A stretch of DNA of 64,000 nt from Maribacter dokdonensis DSW-8. Its GTDB lineage: Bacteria; Bacteroidota; Bacteroidia; Flavobacteriales; Flavobacteriaceae. The stretch is from positions 1,426,001 to 1,490,000 of the forward strand of contig NZ_LDPE01000001.1 in NCBI RefSeq assembly GCF_001447995.1. Direction: 5' to 3'. The notes under the pieces were generated by a model. That model was given only the letters and a program-made list of their open reading frames with translations. It made no database searches and was not told the DNA's origin. Each line of letters begins with the position of its first letter. The first letter of the stretch is position 1. Made by a program: the position numbers and the translations under genes. Positions 1 to 8,675 of this stretch are shown here, in pieces.

Positions 1-783
1 GGTTCTATTTTCCAATGAAGACGCTTGCTCTGCCTTGTTAAACGTATAACCTTGATAAGAGTAATCTGAAAATGGAGTTTCCCAATACACGTAATCTTTT
101 TGTGGATAAAAACCAAAAGCAGCCATTTCATTTAAAATATCTTGGTATCCCCACTTTTGAATTTCCGAGGTAATAATTGGGGTAAGCCGCCCAGCTACAG
201 TATCCTTTATATTTTCAATTGAACTGGTAATTATCTGTTCCTTTCCCCCAATACCCAAAAAATCGGTCTTACCGGCATCGTGCGCAAAGGGTTTTACAGG
301 ATCATGATTTCCTGTTGTAGCAAAAAATAAAATATCATGCTCGTCGGTATAGCGTTGTAAAATTCTACGCAAACCCTTAACATGTACGGGTTGGCCATCA
401 TCACTAAAATCACCTGGCAATGCAACTAATTTAATTCCCCTTTTTACAATGTCATCTAGCGCTTCAATAAAGGCAAAATAATTCTCATTGAATATTCTGG
501 TAGATTGTAATTGTGCATTCATAGTACGAATGTTTACAAAATCATCGGTTTTAGGGTTTTTAATTCCTTTGTAATCTACATCTTCAAATTGCGCATAGAT
601 ATCTTGAAAATGTGCATCTGCAATAAATGCAATTTTCACTTCTTCAAATTCTTCTTCCTTTCCAGTACTACAAGAAAGCATCAAAAATAGCAAAGCAACA
701 TACAGAAATCTATATTGCTGGCTAATTCTAGATTGAATTATTTTTTGACCGTTTCTTTCGGAAAGGCATAGCTCTTTTTCCAT
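1..783 (-). CDS. Metallophosphoesterase lipoprotein (partial, C-terminus outside window)
   Basis: The reading frame is open from the window edge to an ATG at 783. The product shows calcineurin-like phosphoesterase motifs in order: ADAHFQD (D-x-H), LPGDFSDDGQ (GDxxDxG) and TTGNHDP (GNHD). These bind a two-metal centre that hydrolyses phosphate mono- or diesters. A hydrophobic stretch ending in LMLSC resembles a lipoprotein signal, so the enzyme is probably anchored outside the inner membrane. The n-region from the 783 ATG is long (lipid-accepting Cys near residue 38); the next in-frame ATG lies inside the signal, so the start is uncertain. It overlaps the 3' end of the GH115 gene, suggesting translational coupling and PUL membership. 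Substrate unknown; a sugar or inositol phosphate would fit the PI-PLC-like neighbour. Confidence 0.8.
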   Translation of the reverse strand, partial: MEKELCLSERNGQKIIQSRISQQYRFLYVALLFLMLSCSTGKEEEFEEVKIAFIADAHFQDIYAQFEDVDYKGIKNPKTDDFVNIRTMNAQLQSTRIFNENYFAFIEALDDIVKRGIKLVALPGDFSDDGQPVHVKGLRRILQRYTDEHDILFFATTGNHDPVKPFAHDAGKTDFLGIGGKEQIITSSIENIKDTVAGRLTPIITSEIQKWGYQDILNEMAAFGFYPQKDYVYWETPFSDYSYQGYTFNKAEQASSLENRT

Positions 784-3728
784 CCTCCTAAATCTATCAA
801 CACTTGATCAATTAATACTCCAGGATCTACCATCCATATTTTCAATGTATGTTTTCCTGCCTTATTTACAATTTGTTTTACCGTTTGTATTGATGCGTTT
901 CTAAGTACATTCTGTTTCCATTCCTCACTTCGACCTTTGGTTTCAAAATTCACAAAAACCGGTGTAGCATCATCAATAGCAATTGCACAGCGAACTCCTA
1001 TTCCAGCAAATGGGGCATGGGTGGGTACCGCTTGTATATTCACATCTACCTCACCAAAATTAAATGTATAAAAATCATATTCCAAAACCGGACTATTCGC
1101 TTTTATTTCCTCTAAATCTACCAAAGGCGTTGAAGTTCTAGGCAGTGCAGTTATGACCTTATTGGTATAGCCCATACCTTCGAATAACTTCCAATTTGCC
1201 TCTTTACCTTCTTTCTTTCTTGTAAAGTTTTCGGCATGTATAGATACATAACCCTTATCCTCAACAAAACCGTTGTAGTTTTTTAATGCCTCGAATTTAG
1301 GATTGTAAGCAGATACACCAATGGTAGTAGTTTTACCTTCTGATATAAATTCAATAGCACTATTCACCTTATAACTCGGAGGAATCAACTGAAAATCGTG
1401 TCCTAGCGGAGCTTCTTTTTTATTCTCGCCTTGGGGAACTTTACTCCAATCTATACTCACCCAAATACGTTTTTCCAAATTATCAGAATTTAAGGTTCCT
1501 TTATTTTCTGACAAGCGAATCCAATCTGATTTAGGTTTTGCTTCCCAATTAACCGTACCCTTACCATTTGCAAAAACATCAATATAAAAAACACTCTTAG
1601 TATAGCTATTAAAAACAGGAAGTACATCTGCATAGCTATTAATTACCTTATCATTAACCTCCATCTGATACCCTTCTAAAGCTAAACCTAAGCTAGCATT
1701 TTCACTGTTAAGAACGGTAAATGTTGCAGGTTTTGCAAACACCGGAAGAAAACGAGGAGCCATCGTCATAATATGGTTCCATTTACCATTTTTAAGCACT
1801 GTATTGTAGTAATCGGTCTCTTCAATGATTCGATTATAAGCTTCTTTTGATAATACGCTAAAAGTATTCGCACTTTGCCTACCTTGTTTAGCTGTAAATT
1901 GGTTCTTAAAACTATACAACCACTTCTGATTTAATTTAGAAGCACCAATAACCGGGTAATACACCAATTGATAAAAAGCATCTTTTCTATACATTGGTAT
2001 ATTGTTATAAATCTCCTCTGTAGCTTTTATTAAACTTTTATAACGATCAATACGCTCCGTAACCTCATCGCCATAATGAAACTGTGTTAATTCTGTTTCC
2101 CCTTCTTTAGTAACCGGCTCTACCTGGCTCCACGCCATAAACTCCGGTCTTCTTATATACGCCAATCGGTTATTTTCATATAATACATTTGTAATTTCAG
2201 TTGCAGATGTTTCACCAAATTCACGCGAAGCCCAATTCTTAGTATGCTGTTTTACAGACGAACTTTCATTAAAGTCATCCATATTCCAAGCCATATCTAA
2301 AAACAATTCAATGCTATACTCATGTGGTTTTATATCACCGCAGTTTAGAATCCAAATATCACGAGATTTAAGCTCAAATGCTTTTGACATTTCTTCCCAC
2401 ATCAAAACCGGATTAGTAGAATTCAACCATAAATAATCATGCGGTCTACCCCAATATGATGTATGATAATATACCCCGGCACCACCCGCTCTTTTTTGCT
2501 CTTGCGGATTACTTAATTGGCGAATGTACCCGTAGTTATCATCTGTCCAAACCAAAGTGATATCCTCAGGTAATTCAAGTCCGCTTTGGTAATAGTTCAA
2601 CACCTCTTTATAGGGCACAAAAGCTTGTGGAATACTTGACGGGTCTTTCTTTGTCTCCTTAGCTAAAATGGCTCGTTGGTCGGTAATTACACGCTCCAAC
2701 AAATGTACTTGTGCATCGGTATCATCTTCGCCAACGATCATGGGCGAATCATGCTCACCACGCATACCCGTAGTGTAAATACCTTCTAATTTGGCTGTTT
2801 CTTTTACTCTTTTGGTGAATAGCCTTTTTATGGTTTCTGAATTGGTATCATACCTATACTCCCCCATTTCATCATGTTTCCATTCCGTATTTATATTGCT
2901 AAGCATGGGTTCCGCATGCGATGTACCAATAACAATGGCATAATCATCTGCAACAAATTTATTCTCTGGATACGAGTAAAATGGTTTAGTACTAGAATGC
3001 ATGGCAGGCCAAATAGTATTTGCCCTTAATCGTAATAACAATTCAAATACTTTGGCATAAGTTTTTGGACCTATATCACCAGTTTCCGGTTCAAAATTTA
3101 AAGCTGCCCATCGTTGTAATCCCCAATCTTCATCATTAAGAAAAACACCTCTGTACTTTACAGAAGGAGATTTTGAAACTTCTTTTTCCATAGTAAGAGA
3201 AAGTGACTCTTTTTTAGTCGGAGTAACATCTGCCCACCATTCCCATGGTGATACGCCTATTTTTCTGGAGAGTTCTAATATACCATAGGCTGTTCCCCTC
3301 CTATCACTACCTACAACCACTAAAGCTTTCTTAATAGTGGATGTTGGGTTTTCAACAATCTGAATACTATACCGTTCCCATTGATTTTCAATTTCAGAAA
3401 CATCAATTTCACCAGCAGCGATCATGCTATCAATCCATTTGTTGCTACCAATGGTACCGGCAATTATTGTAGTTTCAGACCTACTATCTTTAGTGGAGAC
3501 AACAGGCTTTTTTCCTGTGATGTTATAAACGTCAGTTGCAAATATATTTGATGCTATAGTTACAACCTTTGCATCTTTCTTATCTATTAAAATAGAGGTA
3601 ATCGCATTGTCCCCTACAAGTGTAAAATCAGAAGTAGCTTGCTCTTGTGCCGCTAATACCACCACTTGAAAGCAAATGAGCATTACAACTATCTTTTTAA
3701 TTAAGTTACTTTTTCTTAATTTTCTCAT
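738..3728 (-). CDS. GH115 xylan/glucuronoglycan alpha-glucuronidase
   Basis: About 996 aa, secreted (basic n-region, then a hydrophobic stretch ending near LAAQ). GH115 enzymes remove alpha-1,2-linked glucuronate or 4-O-methylglucuronate, even from internal sugars. Family landmarks, numbered from an upstream TTG at 3743, are VVGSDRRGTAYGI (~143-155) with SPWEWWADVTP (~165-175) closing the N-terminal domain, KYRGVFLNDEDWG (~196), RLRANTIWPAMH (~238), TTGMRGEHDSP (~324), PYKEVLNYY (~377; E380 lies where a glutamate is proposed as catalytic in characterised members), YYHTSYWGRPHD (~425) and NCGDIKPHE (~467). Residues ~850-1000 form the GH115 C-terminal beta domain. ATG codons at 3737 and 3728 are likelier starts than the TTG; 3728 is used here. 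The gene overlaps the upstream PI-PLC-like gene. Confidence 0.92.
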   Translation of the reverse strand: MRKLRKSNLIKKIVVMLICFQVVVLAAQEQATSDFTLVGDNAITSILIDKKDAKVVTIASNIFATDVYNITGKKPVVSTKDSRSETTIIAGTIGSNKWIDSMIAAGEIDVSEIENQWERYSIQIVENPTSTIKKALVVVGSDRRGTAYGILELSRKIGVSPWEWWADVTPTKKESLSLTMEKEVSKSPSVKYRGVFLNDEDWGLQRWAALNFEPETGDIGPKTYAKVFELLLRLRANTIWPAMHSSTKPFYSYPENKFVADDYAIVIGTSHAEPMLSNINTEWKHDEMGEYRYDTNSETIKRLFTKRVKETAKLEGIYTTGMRGEHDSPMIVGEDDTDAQVHLLERVITDQRAILAKETKKDPSSIPQAFVPYKEVLNYYQSGLELPEDITLVWTDDNYGYIRQLSNPQEQKRAGGAGVYYHTSYWGRPHDYLWLNSTNPVLMWEEMSKAFELKSRDIWILNCGDIKPHEYSIELFLDMAWNMDDFNESSSVKQHTKNWASREFGETSATEITNVLYENNRLAYIRRPEFMAWSQVEPVTKEGETELTQFHYGDEVTERIDRYKSLIKATEEIYNNIPMYRKDAFYQLVYYPVIGASKLNQKWLYSFKNQFTAKQGRQSANTFSVLSKEAYNRIIEETDYYNTVLKNGKWNHIMTMAPRFLPVFAKPATFTVLNSENASLGLALEGYQMEVNDKVINSYADVLPVFNSYTKSVFYIDVFANGKGTVNWEAKPKSDWIRLSENKGTLNSDNLEKRIWVSIDWSKVPQGENKKEAPLGHDFQLIPPSYKVNSAIEFISEGKTTTIGVSAYNPKFEALKNYNGFVEDKGYVSIHAENFTRKKEGKEANWKLFEGMGYTNKVITALPRTSTPLVDLEEIKANSPVLEYDFYTFNFGEVDVNIQAVPTHAPFAGIGVRCAIAIDDATPVFVNFETKGRSEEWKQNVLRNASIQTVKQIVNKAGKHTLKIWMVDPGVLIDQVLIDLGGWKKSYAFPKETVKK

Positions 3729-4770
3729 ACGTTCCATCTTCAAAAATCACTTTATAATCAGAATCAAATAATGTGGAAGGCTTATAATAATCAGTAGAGA
3801 TTACTTGCGCTCCAGATGCCTTTGCCTTCTCAAATTTTTCATAGCTATTTGTTCTCGCTTCTTTGGTACCGGCATCTGCCCTAGTACGAACCATATACCC
3901 TTTAGAAACCAGTTCTTTTATATAAGCTAACTCTTTAATCGGATTATTGACTATTCTAAAACCAGCTTCAGGATTACCTTCTTTGCTATTCACAAAAAGG
4001 ACCCTACCCCTTAGCGATTCATGACCTTGTAAATAATTCTTAATACGCTCTTCTTTTTCATCCAATACGAATAAGAATTTTCCCTGTAAACTTTTTATGC
4101 TAGGCCAACCTTTTGATAAAACAGCTTTTTCCAGAGATTCAAAATCACCCCTAACAGCATCTGGAGTTATTAATTGACTTGCAGGTAGCACACTCTTTAT
4201 TTCATCATCTAGCGCATTCAATGCACTTATATCAAATGCCAAAGGTTCTCTGGTTTGTGGTACTATTTGATCTTTGGTATTGATAAGAATGATTAAAGGA
4301 GTATGATTTGGGTTGTTATCCGACCATTTTTTCAAGGCTTTTAATCCATCAGAAAATAACAAATAATGGCTTCTAAAGTCGATATCTTGAATATGAAACA
4401 TTTTAAGTCCAGGCTGTATTAACTTTTCTTCCACATCAAAAGCTAAAGGTTCTTGACCAAGTGATTTTACTACCTCTAATCCTTTAGGGTTAGAAAAATG
4501 ACCTCCTTCTGGATCATAAAAAACATCTAACTCTAAATTTCGCAAACCTAAGTTCAATTGTTCTTCTAAGGTAATATGGGTGTATTGCAAACTTTCCATT
4601 TTCTTTGGTTCAACTGTATGCAAGTAATCGTACAATGGTTTTTCAATCGCAATTTTATATGAGTTATGACTACCAATTACTTGAATATCGTTAAGAGATA
4701 CATTGCTACTTTTACAGCTTACAAATGCGAAAATCATTAATAAAACCAGTGAAGAAATAAAGTGTTTCAT
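3706..4770 (-). CDS. PI-PLC-like (Ca2+-dependent phosphoinositide phospholipase C family) lipoprotein
   Basis: 354 aa with signal MKHFISSLVLLMIFAFVSC, a lipobox with Cys19. The TIM-barrel phosphodiesterase signature is visible: IGSHNSYK (first catalytic His, ~34-40), GLRNLELDVFYDPEGG (metal-binding Glu/Asp, ~95-110) and FHIQDIDFRSHY (~145). This matches the bacterial Ca2+-dependent PI-PLC C1-type family, which cleaves inositol-phosphate phosphodiesters. A phospholipase-type gene within a PUL is unusual. Its ATG overlaps the GH3 stop as TAATG and its end overlaps the GH115 start, so it is firmly embedded in the operon. Possible substrates are phosphatidylinositol, GPI anchors, inositol phosphoceramides or a phosphodiester in a glycan. 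The family call is good; the substrate is inferred. Confidence 0.8.
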   Translation of the reverse strand: MKHFISSLVLLMIFAFVSCKSSNVSLNDIQVIGSHNSYKIAIEKPLYDYLHTVEPKKMESLQYTHITLEEQLNLGLRNLELDVFYDPEGGHFSNPKGLEVVKSLGQEPLAFDVEEKLIQPGLKMFHIQDIDFRSHYLLFSDGLKALKKWSDNNPNHTPLIILINTKDQIVPQTREPLAFDISALNALDDEIKSVLPASQLITPDAVRGDFESLEKAVLSKGWPSIKSLQGKFLFVLDEKEERIKNYLQGHESLRGRVLFVNSKEGNPEAGFRIVNNPIKELAYIKELVSKGYMVRTRADAGTKEARTNSYEKFEKAKASGAQVISTDYYKPSTLFDSDYKVIFEDGTYEKIKKK

Positions 4771-7352
4771 TAGTTAATCTCTTTTGTTTTTTGAAGTCGT
4801 ATGTCTTTAGAAGATGATCCTATCATGAATATATACTCCGCTTTTTCGAATGACCATTGCTTAGCATTTTCATCCCAATACTGCAGGTCATTTTTAGATA
4901 CTTTAAATTCAATAGTTTTTGATTCTCCAATATCTAAGCTGATTCTTTCAAACCCTATCAACTTTTTAATAGGTCTGTTTACAGCTGAATTATTAACCGT
5001 ATAATACAACTGCACTACCTCATCACCATTAAAAGTCCCAGTATTTTTAATTGTTGCAGATATTAAAACAGCATCAGATTCAGACTTTACTTTTAATGAA
5101 TCATATTTAAATTGGGTATAACTTAATCCATATCCGAAAGGATACAATACATCTCCCTTAAAATACATATATGTTCTACCGTTAGACACCTCGTAATCAT
5201 CCATATCAGGCAAATCTGAAACCGACTTATAAAAGGTAATTGGCAATCTACCTGCAGGATTATAATCTCCAAACAATACATCTGCAATGGCAGTACCACC
5301 GGCTTCACCCGGATACCATGCATCTATAATTGCAGGTACATTTTCATCCATCCAATTAATAGCCAAAGAGCTACCGGCAACCAAAACAACAATTAGATTT
5401 TTGTTCTCGGCATATATTTCTTTTAAATAATTGACCTGGTCTTCAGGCAAAGCTAACGAAGTTCTATCGCGACCTTCTTTTTCAATAGATTTATTAATAC
5501 CCATGACAGCTATCACATAATCGCTTTCTTTGGCTACTTGTTTATCCTCTTTATATAAATCGTCTGTAGTTGTAGGTACTTCCCAAAGCAATTGACAAAT
5601 AGCATCTCCACCGTTATCAAAATACTCAAGCTTTATAGCGTATTTTTGACCAGCCTCCATATCTAATTCTACCTGGTCTGTGGTCATACCACGGTTGTGC
5701 CATTCATCCACTACCAATTCACCATTCAACCACATACGAACCCCATCATCAGAATTCACTCCAATCTTATAGATTCCGGAAAAGTTTGGGGTTATGTAAC
5801 CAGACCAACGCATAGATTTATAACGAAAACTGGTGTAAGGATCCGGCGGATTATTTACCGGATCAAAATTTACTACTTTGTCTACACGTGTTTGCGGAGT
5901 ACCCTCTAAAAACTTGTTATCAAAATATTCTCCAAACAAGCCCAATTCACCAGTATGTTCATTGACCAAATTTTCAGATTCGATCAAATTTAAATTTCTA
6001 GCTGCTGTTTTCCATTTTACATAAGTGACCTCTGCTTTATCACCAACTTTATTTCTAATACCTTCTAGAGGTGAAATGGGTTTAATTACGGGAAGACCAC
6101 TATAATCTCCAAAAACAACCTGATTTGCGTTAAAACCGACAACCGCAATTTTTTTAATATCATTTACATTTAAAGGCAAAATATCATTTTGATTTTTCAA
6201 CAAAACCATAGATTGTCTTGATGTTTCCAATGCCAGTTCTTGGTGTTTTGTAGATCCAATTACATTTGGAGAAATTTTGGCATATGGGTTGCCGTCAACC
6301 TTATCAAATATTCCTAATTTAAAACGAGCGGTTAAAACCCTTTTTACCGCCTTATCTATATTTACCTGGGACACTAGCCCATTTTCATATGCCTTTAACA
6401 GGTGTTCAGCATAAATATCATCTCCACATTCCAAATCAAGTCCACCTTCTAAAGCTACCTTGGCAGCCTCTTCTTTTGTATTCACATATTTGTGCGATTT
6501 CTGAATATAGGTGGGTGCACCACAATCACTTACTACGTAACCCTCAAAACCCCATTCATCTCTTAAAACAGTATTTAACAGCCAACCATTTGCAGTACTA
6601 GGCACCCCATTTAAAGCATTGTACGCACTCATTATAGCTTGGGCATTTCCTTCTTGCACAGCCACTTTATAAGCAGGGAAATAATATTCACGTAAAGATT
6701 TTTCTGAAATATTGGCGTTGTAAGCAAACCTGTTTTCCTCTTGGTTATTGGCTACAAAATGCTTCGGTGTAGAAACTACCTTTAGATATTTATCATCATC
6801 GCCTTGCAAACCTTTTACAAAAGACATCCCTATTCTACTGGTTAAATATGGATCTTCTCCATAGGTTTCTGGAGTTCTACCCCAGCGTGGGTCTCTAGCC
6901 ATATTAATGGTAGGAGACCAGAATGTCAATAGATCACTATACACATTCTTTTGCTCTTTACCTTGATTGTAGAAATTCCATTTACCCCTAGCCTCATCTG
7001 AAATAGCGGTTGAAACTTGATGAATTAAATTTGGATTCCATGTTGATGCCAATGCCACCGCTTGCGGAAAAACAGTAAATCGACCACCTTTTACCACACC
7101 ATGTAAAGCTTCATTACCATGATAATAATTTTCTATTTCCAATCTTGGAATAGCCTCAGCAGAAGAAATCAACATAGAAATCTTTTCTTGGATTGTAAGT
7201 CTACTCATTAAATCAGCTACTCTTGTTTCTAATGGTAAGTCTTGATTTTGAAATTCCCATTGATTTTGTGAAAAACCAGCTAAGGGAATCAATATAAATA
7301 TTACGAATAATGGTAGAATTTTCTTAATGGACATAAATCGTATTTTGATCAT
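4770..7352 (-). CDS. GH3 beta-glycosidase with inserted PA14 domain (xylosidase/glucosidase type)
   Basis: 860 aa with an N-terminal signal (hydrophobic 10-28, ending near GFSQ), predicted periplasmic. The TIM-barrel domain carries KHFVANNQE (~197) and the nucleophile motif VVSDCGAP with Asp276. The alpha/beta sandwich domain carries IEKEGRDR (~623-630), containing the likely acid/base Glu. A PA14 domain is inserted at ~470-592 (FDNKFLEG, then SDDGVRMWLNGELVVDEWH), as in many beta-glucosidases; a fibronectin-III-like domain ends the protein. SDCGA is common in beta-xylosidases, but specificity cannot be read reliably. It sits 18 bp after the GH29 gene and overlaps the PI-PLC-like gene by one base. 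A second possible start is Met7 (7334). Confidence 0.92.
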   Translation of the reverse strand: MIKIRFMSIKKILPLFVIFILIPLAGFSQNQWEFQNQDLPLETRVADLMSRLTIQEKISMLISSAEAIPRLEIENYYHGNEALHGVVKGGRFTVFPQAVALASTWNPNLIHQVSTAISDEARGKWNFYNQGKEQKNVYSDLLTFWSPTINMARDPRWGRTPETYGEDPYLTSRIGMSFVKGLQGDDDKYLKVVSTPKHFVANNQEENRFAYNANISEKSLREYYFPAYKVAVQEGNAQAIMSAYNALNGVPSTANGWLLNTVLRDEWGFEGYVVSDCGAPTYIQKSHKYVNTKEEAAKVALEGGLDLECGDDIYAEHLLKAYENGLVSQVNIDKAVKRVLTARFKLGIFDKVDGNPYAKISPNVIGSTKHQELALETSRQSMVLLKNQNDILPLNVNDIKKIAVVGFNANQVVFGDYSGLPVIKPISPLEGIRNKVGDKAEVTYVKWKTAARNLNLIESENLVNEHTGELGLFGEYFDNKFLEGTPQTRVDKVVNFDPVNNPPDPYTSFRYKSMRWSGYITPNFSGIYKIGVNSDDGVRMWLNGELVVDEWHNRGMTTDQVELDMEAGQKYAIKLEYFDNGGDAICQLLWEVPTTTDDLYKEDKQVAKESDYVIAVMGINKSIEKEGRDRTSLALPEDQVNYLKEIYAENKNLIVVLVAGSSLAINWMDENVPAIIDAWYPGEAGGTAIADVLFGDYNPAGRLPITFYKSVSDLPDMDDYEVSNGRTYMYFKGDVLYPFGYGLSYTQFKYDSLKVKSESDAVLISATIKNTGTFNGDEVVQLYYTVNNSAVNRPIKKLIGFERISLDIGESKTIEFKVSKNDLQYWDENAKQWSFEKAEYIFMIGSSSKDIRLQKTKEIN

Positions 7353-7370
7353 CCTTCTCAGACAGCTTTA

Positions 7371-8666
7371 CTATTTAATAAATTCCACATTTGTCACCTT
7401 AGCCACAATAGGGTTAGGCCAAACCTTATCATTGTAAAGCCGTTGTGCTCTACTTATTGAGATTTCCAGTAAATCTTTATGTTGAACAAAATGAGATGTT
7501 GGTGTGTTTTCCGGCCAATATTCAACCACTAAATCATTCTGCCCTAAAACAGAAACAGACGTGTTTTTAGTTGCCTTCATATTTTTAAGCAGAAAATTTC
7601 TTCTAAAACCTTTAAACCAATCTTTTTGACCAGTTATAAAAACATATGCCGTATTATCATCTTTACCTTTAGTAAACCACATATCTCCATCTTTAATAAT
7701 AGTTGGCACAGGTCTTACGTTTCTAATTCCTTCACTATTTACATACATCCAAAGGGCAATTTCTCTTAACCGTTCTTCTTGTTCAATTGGAATTTCGCCA
7801 TTAGGCTTAGGACCAACATTCATTAAAAAATTACCCCCTTTTGCTCTTATCTCTATCAGTTTTTCAATTAATTCAGTTCCAGTTTTATAAGACTCGTTAG
7901 TAGGTTTATACTGCCACTGGGTTCCCATGGTCATACAGGTTTCCCATGGTCCGGGCATTGCCGTATTGGGTACACTCTGTTCTGGAGTTTCCATTTCTCC
8001 TCTTGTAACTACAATATTTGGGTCTAAAGAATGTACATACCGTACTATAGGTGTTGTTTTAAAAGCATCGAAAAATATTACGTCAATAGGTCCGTAGTTG
8101 CTCACCAACTCTTTAACCTGTTTTTTATCATACTCCAGCAGTTCTTCGTTTTCTGTAATCTGACTCATTCTACTATTTCTTGAAATGAGTTCTCCTTGCT
8201 TGTTTAAAAAGTTAAAATCTTCAGGAGAAAAATACACACCTACTTTTAGTCCTTGCTTACGTAATGCCGTAAAAAGCTCACCAGTTATGTCTTTACCGTA
8301 AGGAGTATTCATGATGTTAAAATCAGTGGTTTCCGTATCCCACATGCAAAATCCGTTATGGTGTTTGGTAGTAAACACGACGTATTCAGCACCAGTTATT
8401 TTAAATAACCTTGCCCATTCGTCTGCATTAAACTTATCTGGATAAAATGTTTTAGGAAGTTCATTAAAATACTGATTAACATAATCATCTGATGCCCCTA
8501 CCAATGAGTGACTTATTACACTACCTAATTGGGAATCAACGCTCCAATGCACAAATATCCCAAATCCCATATCCATAAAATCTTGTTCTAAATCTACCCT
8601 ATTATTTATTTGCGAATAAATTGTAGAGCAAAATAGTGCCAATAGAACTGATAGTTTGAATCTCAT
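7371..8666 (-). CDS. GH29 alpha-L-fucosidase
   Basis: 431 aa with a cleavable signal (MRFKLSVLLALFCSTIYSQ). GH29 landmarks: MGFGIFVHWS (~33-42), AEYVVFTTKHHNGFCMWDT (~93-111), GLKVGVYFSPEDF (~139-151) and GPIDVIFFDAF with Asp200 at the nucleophile position. The motif is FFDAF rather than the commoner WxDG form. Length is near the family norm for the catalytic domain plus a C-terminal beta sandwich. The enzyme would remove terminal alpha-fucose by a retaining mechanism in the periplasm. It lies between GH92 and GH3 in the operon with short gaps. A related alpha-galactosidase or xylosidase specificity cannot be excluded. Confidence 0.9.
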   Translation of the reverse strand: MRFKLSVLLALFCSTIYSQINNRVDLEQDFMDMGFGIFVHWSVDSQLGSVISHSLVGASDDYVNQYFNELPKTFYPDKFNADEWARLFKITGAEYVVFTTKHHNGFCMWDTETTDFNIMNTPYGKDITGELFTALRKQGLKVGVYFSPEDFNFLNKQGELISRNSRMSQITENEELLEYDKKQVKELVSNYGPIDVIFFDAFKTTPIVRYVHSLDPNIVVTRGEMETPEQSVPNTAMPGPWETCMTMGTQWQYKPTNESYKTGTELIEKLIEIRAKGGNFLMNVGPKPNGEIPIEQEERLREIALWMYVNSEGIRNVRPVPTIIKDGDMWFTKGKDDNTAYVFITGQKDWFKGFRRNFLLKNMKATKNTSVSVLGQNDLVVEYWPENTPTSHFVQHKDLLEISISRAQRLYNDKVWPNPIVAKVTNVEFIK

Positions 8667-8675
8667 ATTTTTATT

